From Micropterix aruncella (taxonomy: Eukaryota; Arthropoda; Insecta; Lepidoptera; Micropterigidae): DNA of 64,000 nt. Each line of letters opens with the position of its first letter. Position 1 is the stretch's first letter. The stretch lies in NCBI GenBank assembly GCA_944548615.1, contig OX155964.1, forward strand, positions 15,302,484 to 15,366,483. The letters are read 5' to 3'. The notes beneath the pieces are model-generated. The model was given only the letters and a program-made list of their open reading frames with translations, made no database searches and was not told where the DNA came from. The position numbers were made by a program, and so were the translations under genes. Shown piece after piece: positions 58,030-64,000 of this stretch.

Positions 58030-60290
58030 CTCGTACGTCGGCTGGAGATAGCTTTTCAGAAGCGCTTCTTCGCGTTCAGCGTCTCCCCTTGATCGCGACG
58101 TGCAGTGCCAACCGCACCACGACGATTTGGCATTGCCAGTTTTGACGGGTGTCCTCACGGAGGATTCTGAAGTGTTGAGCATCAAGTGCATGCGGTTGAG
58201 CATCAATCGATCAACGTCGACCCGAATACTGTAGGACCCGGTGAGTATCCTCTCCTTCTACGTAAAGAATGAAACACATGTGTATTCGGTGCATCGACAG
58301 TAGCGCGTTTAGGCCTTGAACGGTTCTCGCCAACAGTACTACCCGCATGACATTCGTGCGGGAGAACTGCTCCGCCAACAAAGACCGCCGAGCGCCGTCT
58401 CCGGTCCTCGCCGTGAAGTTCGTGCCGTCGAGTATCTCCGGTTCGAAATGCAGTCTGCTGCCAACTCCGCCGAAGCTGCTGCCGCTCCGCACTGCCCACC
58501 AGTGACTAGGGGCCTGGACATGCCGCTCATTACGATCGCGACACCGAGGAAACGCGTGAGAGACCCCGCGTCTCCAGAAGATGAGCGGCAGAGGGAGTCG
58601 CAGCACCGCCGAGCCGACTCCCCTGACTGCTTCGTCGATCATCAACAGATCTTCGACTCGCCGGAACCCTCGGACACCGAAGACGTGCCTACCTACGCCC
58701 AACTAGCGGCTAGGAAAAGCCCGACGCCGTGCCGCAGCGCCGAAGCACCATCACCACAACCGCCCGCACCGCTTCTGCCGAAGCAGGCGCCGCGCCCCCG
58801 ACCCATTGTCGTGGACAAGCTCGATAGGTGGCCCGACCACCTGAAGGCTCTCCGCGCGAAGTTGGGGCGCGCGCCGAACGTCGCACCGCTCGGACGCGGC
58901 GGTGGCCTCAGATTCCGCCCGGCCGACGACGCAGAGTACCGCGTCGTCCAGGCCTACCTTCACACCCTTGGCAGCTCGGTGGCGTGGCAAACCTACACGC
59001 CGCCGATAGAAAAGGACGCCAAGATAGCCATTCGGGGCCTCCCGGCTAACACGACCCAGCAGGAGGTCATCGAAGGGCTGGCGGCTAAAGACATCGAAGC
59101 AACGTATGCGCGCCTGATCCATGGAGGGCGGCGCGCTCTGTTCTTCGTTGTCATTCGGAAAAACGTGGGCTGGCGCAAGGTATTTAGTCTCCCGGATATC
59201 TGGTACCTGCCGGTCACCATCGAGAGCTGGAGAGGCCGGAACGGGCCTAAGCAGTGTCACCGCTGTCAAAAGTTCCGGCACAGCAGCCACAACTGCCACC
59301 GGTCGCAGGTATGCGTTTGCTGCGGCGAGGAGCACGCTGCCAAAAACTGCCCACGGCCAAAGACCGCCCGTGCAACCTGTGGAAACTGCGGACAGGAGCA
59401 CCCCGCCAACATCCGGCGCTGCCCCAGTTTCCTGGCGGAAATCCGTCAGACGACGCGGAGTCAGGGAGCTCCGCGAGCAACAGTCCCCGCTACTCCGCGA
59501 GCCCCACCGCGAAGCGCCTCTCCGGGCGCTTCGACCGCAGCCGCGCCTACGTCGCCTCCTCCACGCCCAGCGCCGAGGAAGACGCAGGCGAAGCCCCAGC
59601 CTGCCGACGCCCCTACGGAGCCCTTGTCGTGGAGGAAAAAGCCGGCACCGCCGGCCACTCCACAGCAGCCAGCTGTGGAGAGGAAGTCGAACCTGCGGCG
59701 CCTATCGAAGCCATTACAGCAGCAGCCATCAAGGCCCCATTCGCAGCAGGTGGAGGGGATGGAGGTCGAGGCGACCGCCCAGTCCACCAGCTCCCAAACG
59801 CCCACAGCAACCACAGCGTCCGCATGCACGCAAACGGACGAAGCGAGTGCGACTACACCGCCCCCACAACCCCAGCCAGAAGAACCAGAAGAGCCAGAAT
59901 ACCTGGACGAGATGCGATTCATCGCGAGCGACGAACTGGTCATAAAGGACGTAACTGAGCTGCTGCAGCTCATTCGCGCGTGCCAAATCGGCACGAAGGA
60001 GCAGAACACCATGCTGCTGAATACGTACCTTCAGTCGGACCTACCTCGTGCCACGAGACTAGCAGAAATGTTGAAGTCTGCCTCAAGGTGAATAGCCCTG
60101 AGACGCCATACTCGCGAAAGCCGGGCCAGTGGGCCCGATTCAAGAGAAGCCCCACGAAAAGGCAAAATGCCTAGTGGTAGACGTCACAGGCTGTTATAAA
60201 TGGCCTGTCGACCGACTTCGTTGATTCGTTGCCGCCAACACAATGTGAAATCTAGAGCGAATATAGTTATCAGGTATGAAGAAATCGATC
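58030..60290 (+). mobile_element. GC-rich 5' part of a jockey-clade LINE (Gag-only)
   Basis: A sharply bounded GC-rich island starting around 58030 includes a presumed 5' UTR, the complete ORF1 and about 200 bp after it, then returns to AT-rich DNA near 60290. There is no ORF2 and no A-rich tail at the right boundary. This is the reverse of the usual 5' truncation; explanations are 3' deletion, a Gag-only derivative, or co-option. Confidence 0.75.
58313..60091 (+). CDS. Jockey-type LINE ORF1 (Gag-like, three zinc knuckles)
   Basis: An uninterrupted frame follows a TAG at 58310-58312; the first in-frame ATG is at 58448, another at 58520 (LDMPLITIATPRKR), and the frame stops with TGA at 60089-60091. 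Numbered from 58316, residues ~208-310 form the PRE_C2HC-type region (AIRGLPANTTQQEVIEGLAA, FSLPDIWYLPVTIE). Residues ~314-370 hold three knuckles: CX2CX4HX4C (CHRCQKFRHSSHNC), CX2CX3HX4C (CVCCGEEHAAKNC) and CX2CX3HX6C (CGNCGQEHPANIRRC). A Pro/Ala/Gln-rich tail follows. Such proteins bind the LINE RNA and form particles. The whole frame is intact, unlike every other coding relic here. The overlapping long frames on both strands are shadows of its high GC. Confidence 0.9.
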   Translation, partial: ALNGSRQQYYPHDIRAGELLRQQRPPSAVSGPRREVRAVEYLRFEMQSAANSAEAAAAPHCPPVTRGLDMPLITIATPRKRVRDPASPEDERQRESQHRRADSPDCFVDHQQIFDSPEPSDTEDVPTYAQLAARKSPTPCRSAEAPSPQPPAPLLPKQAPRPRPIVVDKLDRWPDHLKALRAKLGRAPNVAPLGRGGGLRFRPADDAEYRVVQAYLHTLGSSVAWQTYTPPIEKDAKIAIRGLPANTTQQEVIEGLAAKDIEATYARLIHGGRRALFFVVIRKNVGWRKVFSLPDIWYLPVTIESWRGRNGPKQCHRCQKFRHSSHNCHRSQVCVCCGEEHAAKNCPRPKTARATCGNCGQEHPANIRRCPSFLAEIRQTTRSQGAPRATVPATPRAPPRSASPGASTAAAPTSPPPRPAPRKTQAKPQPADAPTEPLSWRKKPAPPATPQQPAVERKSNLRRLSKPLQQQPSRPHSQQVEGMEVEATAQSTSSQTPTATTASACTQTDEASATTPPPQPQPEEPEEPEYLDEMRFIASDELVIKDVTELLQLIRACQIGTKEQNTMLLNTYLQSDLPRATRLAEMLKSASR

Positions 60291-61304
60291 TGTACCAATA
60301 GTCAAAACCTTATAAACCATGATGGTACCAATATGTTTTTTTTATTTTTTATCTCACATGTTGATAAACACTCATACTATCGTTATATAGATGATAATAT
60401 GAGTAATTGAATATTACATATCGTCTAGCTTATTAAACGTCATAAACGCATAACGTTAAAAATAAAAACACCCACTTACTCAGTTCGTCGTAAAGAAATA
60501 TTATATTACGATATTTCTATTATGCGTGCATAATATCTAGATATGAATGTATATGAGTCGTCATTGTCATTTGATTCTCAGAATGGTTAATGTATTTAAT
60601 TTTGATTCACTACGAGTGCATGGCCAAAAGAATGTAGAACCATTAAGCAAGCTTACATTTGCATACAATAATGTTAATAACGAAGACTTATTATGTCAAT
60701 CAATCAATCAATCATTGTTATTTGTACTTAAATATTACAGTTGTACTGATATTATTTTACAGAATAAATTACGTTACTTGCTTAGTACTTTAATTAATTA
60801 TAACGATAAAACATGCGAACAAACTAATAAATACATCCAGTCGAATACTGTAGATAATATTAAAAATGGTTGAATCTCACCCAGATATTTATTCTAATGT
60901 TAGTTAAGTTAATTTTATACAAGTTTACATGTATATCACAAAACTTGAATACAATAAAGAATACCAAAAACCTTAATAATCGGTAAGAAATTTTGTGGAT
61001 TGTAATTAAAAATCTATTGAAAATAATAAAAACAAAAATTTTGTTATCAACACATTAAATATTCATTGCAATGATCATAAAAATGAGATTAAAAAATATC
61101 AGTAAATGTCGTGTTAAAAATAGTAGGAAAAACAATGATTACAAATAAATTTAAATGTTTTATATGACTACATTACTAATAAAAATAGTCATCATATTAT
61201 CAATATGCACTTTGTAATAGAAGAAGTCAGTATATTTTATGTTTGTATTATATACCTACATTAGAAATAGAAATAGTGAAGATGCATAAATAATATATCT
61301 TACA
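60291..61304. other. AT-rich spacer with one 108-codon ORF
   Basis: 60547-60873 (+) opens with ATG and contains no recognised motif. It is Asn/Leu/Tyr-rich as expected from AT composition. I do not call it a gene. Confidence 0.3.
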
Positions 61305-61975
61305 ACTAGAGTTGTCAACTACAACGGGCGAGTCCGTCACCTCAGGAAGTTTTAACGATTAGTCGTTCTATCTCCCTGGAGTGAGCGCAGAAGACTTGGA
61401 CAAAACAGTCCACCGTCAAGCTCCGCCACAAACCCGTAAGAGGCCAACGCCTTAACCGCGATATAGCCAGGAGTGTTGCCCAACGGGCTTACACTCACGC
61501 CCTTACTTCCAATTGCGACCAAATTACTCCAGTCTCTCGATTGGTTACGGGTTCGAGGTCGCTTGCGCGGTCTTCTCCCTTACGAAGGGGTGAAACTGTG
61601 TATACCGAATCTATCGCGGACCACGGCATCCTTTGCCCAGCTGTTCACCCAGGATCGGGTAGCCGATGGTCGTTTCAAGAGCAGTCGCCGTAAGGTCCGT
61701 AACCACTCCCGCTCTATAGGAAACAGTACTGCTTCCAGACTCGCCCGACTGTTAGTCAGAGTGCGCTATCGATTGGCTTATGCCGCACGGTGCGCAGACC
61801 ATCCAGGAGCTCCAGAAGGTTGATTCCTAGGGGAAACTAACCCTAAGGCCAGAGTCCTACCCAGGCTCGCACTTCGTGCGTGGAGGCCGCCGGATGGGTC
61901 TCGACCCGAGAGTGTGACCAACCCTGAACAGAATGGGTCTTCGTGGCCAACTCAGCAAGGGCCCCTTATCTCCCC
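61305..61975 (+). mobile_element. 660-bp retroposon-like family, full-length copy (C2)
   Basis: Forward copy beginning ACTAGAGTTGTCAACTACAA and ending CAGCAAGGGCCCCTTATCTC. Flanked by an 11-bp near-perfect duplication (TATATCTTACA at 61294-61304, TATATTTTACA at 61976-61986). Best reference copy for the family: the 5' ACGGGCGAGTCC block, GGTTACGGGTTCGAGGTCGC, ATCGGGTAGCCGATGG, CCGCTCTATAGGAAACAGTA and ACCCTGAACAGAATGGG are shared widely. Confidence 0.9.
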
Positions 61976-61986
61976 TATATTTTACA

Positions 61987-62714
61987 GTGCATAGCGATCG
62001 TTGATATCGTACAATTCTCTTTCGTTGAGATACATAGACAGCTTATACCTAAACTAAGATATTTTTCCTTCCCAACATATTTTTTTGATATTAAGGGGTA
62101 GCTTATTCTAGCATATAATTCCGACGCAGCAGCTGAACGTCATGGTAAGATTTATGACATTTATTATAAATATGTGAAATGGATTACAAAACTAACTTTG
62201 CTTTCTTGCTTTCAATATGATCGGAAAAACGCATAAATTGCAAAGATGGGAAATTGCATAAGAACTAAAATTTTAAATGAAAGAAATATTGAGAAAGCTG
62301 GATCAATGGTGCTCGCAATGAGTTCAGGTAGTAGGGCAAGTGTATGATGCTGCTCGAAGTCGTGTATTATTTTCGATTACAATATTACAATTTAATATAT
62401 ATTTTATACCCTCGAAGTGTAATTTTAGTAGCTCCGTTCACGTCAGCTAATACGAGAGGGAGATACGGACGTTGGGTCTATCTTCGTATATACTGGTGAT
62501 TCTGAGAGATCTGTTGAAGATTTATGACGAGCACAATGGGGCTAATTCCGTTTCTCGCATGCCTAAAGAAATTAGGAACACCTTATTCTTTTGGTATTCC
62601 GTTTGTTAAAATTTGAGAACGGTCTTAATTTCTAGAGTTATCGATTTTGTATAATTCCGTAGCGTTTGTTTCATTTGACTGTCATCGGAAAATGTCCACA
62701 TAGATCATAATAAT
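61987..62714. other. AT-rich spacer
   Basis: Nothing recognised. Confidence 0.4.
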
Positions 62715-63120
62715 ATGGAAGCCTCATTGCGCAAATTCTCAAATACCTCACACCTAGGTGGTTTTATTTCGATCTCATGTTTATATCGAAACGCCCGACA
62801 GCGTCCGCTTGCAAACAAAACTCTCGCAGATCGAAAGTTCGCGTACATAATAATGTATTTACTAGTGATTTCGCAAGCGGGTTTGCACGAGTCAGCGGTG
62901 GCCATTGGCCAGTTAGCACCATCCATCCACGGCACCGAACCAGTCGAAAGTAAATAAGTCATAAAACAACGGAGCTGATCGCGGCACCCGCCATTTAACT
63001 GATAATGACCGATGCAGCCCGGTCGCGTTCGTGCGAAGCGTTAATAATGATTGCCTTAATTGGCCATTATTTAATAACGTACTGCACATGCACGAGAACA
63101 CCGCTAAATAGACCGAAAAA
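62715..63120. other. GC-balanced block, possible conserved non-coding DNA
   Basis: An 80-codon ATG ORF (62715-62957, +) has no motif. Downstream, 63030-63080 is dense in TAAT/ATTA cores (GTTAATAATGATTG, CCTTAATTGG, CCATTATTTAATAAC), as in homeodomain-bound enhancers. No proof of function. Confidence 0.3.
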
Positions 63121-63309
63121 CGAACACCTTGTGCAAACAGATGATATCACATCTCTAGTATAGAAGGAGGAAGTGAACGCGGAAGAAATATCTAACCAGC
63201 ATTTCTGATCCCTTGAATTGTGAATTTACATCTTGTATAACAAAGTAAATACAGATGCAATAGCACGATTCTATGGATCTCCTAATAATGTTAATAATAA
63301 ATGACCTGC

Positions 63310-63312
<3 letters not shown>

Positions 63313-63379
<67 letters not shown>
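63313..63379. repeat. (TA)n microsatellite, ~67 bp
   Basis: Uninterrupted TA tract. Confidence 0.95.
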
Positions 63380-63381
<2 letters not shown>

Positions 63382-63689
63382 ATATTATATAAAATTAGAT
63401 TCATGAAAAGTTACTTATCTGGGGTCCTGGTGGACCAGAAACATTTTAACGATAGTTAATGTCCTCTTTAAATATTTAGGGCAGCAGCACCTGTTTCCGC
63501 AATTGATAACTTATGATGTTCTTAGTTATTGCAGCCGAATTATTGTATGCCCTTGGATGTAATAAGTATAGGAGGATGGTTTCTGTAACAGAAATGAATT
63601 TTAGTAACTTATTTTAGAAGAAATTATATGACTGAGAATATTTCGACACTAGTCGTATTCATCTCTATGACATTTCTCAGATGTTGTTT

Positions 63690-63930
63690 AACATTATAAA
63701 TAAGATAAAAACGAATTTACCGCTTGAAGATTCAGCGATGTTGAAATAAGGTAATTGATTGTTGTTTAGTCCTTCTCTTCTTATTTACTTTCTCTTGTAA
63801 GCACCACCACCTGAGCCAGTTCGTTGTTCAAGGCAGACTGGACAACGGCGGTTGCAACATTCGCCGAAACTTCGGGTGCTTCCAAAATTCAAGCGGTAAA
63901 TTAGTTTTTAACTTATTTAAAACAATGTAT
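63690..63930. mobile_element. MITE related to 905-1072
   Basis: Left end ACATTATAAATAAGATAAAA with ATTTACCGCTTGAA; the right end is the complement of a TAAATAAGTTAAAAACTAAT sequence that likewise ends in ATTTACCGCTTGAA, giving ~37-bp inverted ends. The inner stretch GACAACGGCGGTTGCAACAT and GCCGAAACTTCGGGTG match the arm of the MITE at 905-1072. Same family, but with one arm rearranged and unrelated sequence inserted. Confidence 0.72.
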
Positions 63931-64000
63931 TGCCATAAGTGAGCTAAGAACTGGCTCGGGTAGTGATGCTTTTAAGAGTAAGTCGATGAGTAGAGAAGAG

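Noticed and set aside
58211..58702. Long minus-strand ORFs (163, 183 and 216 codons) over the Gag region, and alternative plus frames (234, 274 codons)
   Set aside because: High GC lowers stop-codon frequency; only the 58313-60091 frame has domain motifs, and the others are shadows.

Overview
This is an AT-rich animal genome window, very probably an insect. Lepidoptera is my best guess, an inference from repeat content: a cecropia-type mariner, jockey-like LINEs, a Helitron ending in CTAG, foldback MITEs, and an element bounded by ACCGACTTC and its complement. There are no bacterial features, operons or rRNA/tRNA genes. Almost everything recognisable is mobile DNA or its fossils. Host coding evidence is thin: one good candidate internal exon on the minus strand (3233-3323) and one weaker one (54717-54800). 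Most of the window is therefore probably intronic or intergenic.

Layout. 0-8.5 kb: MITE, the host exon candidate, a 5S-rRNA-derived SINE beside a reverse-transcriptase fossil, a cluster of a GC-rich ~660-bp retroposon-like family, and a LINE RNase H fossil. 8.8-16.85 kb: the strangest locus, a nested inverted array. Two related satellite families (A, ~620 bp; B, 557 bp) are separated by (TA)n tracts and mirrored about ~14.4 kb, with a 200-N scaffold gap in the left arm. 17.5-18.75 kb: full-length but dead mariner with both TIRs. 21.2-23.3 kb: 5'-truncated jockey-like LINE broken by one stop codon and one frameshift. 24-34 kb: LINE fossil, MITEs, and a 583-bp Helitron (30722-31304) that keeps the C-terminus of its helicase. 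34-48 kb: three more copies of the 660-bp family (one internally deleted, with a perfect 14-bp target duplication), a segmental duplication with a templated insert, a second mariner fossil, a Tigger-like MITE and two LINE fossils. 48-56.8 kb: foldback MITEs, a ~93-bp minisatellite, an element carrying ~125-bp internal repeats, and a second 5S SINE. 58-60.3 kb: an intact 590-codon jockey-type Gag ORF with no ORF2 beside it. 60-64 kb: another 660-bp family copy, a possible conserved block, and a MITE related to the one at the left end.

There is no pathway linking these genes. What they share is mobilisation machinery: LINE reverse transcriptases are the plausible source of the short target-site duplications around the 660-bp family, mariner-type transposases the likely drivers of the TA-flanked MITEs, and Helitron helicase of the rolling-circle element. 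Coordinates of degraded fossils are approximate. All family assignments were made by reading motifs, not by database search.
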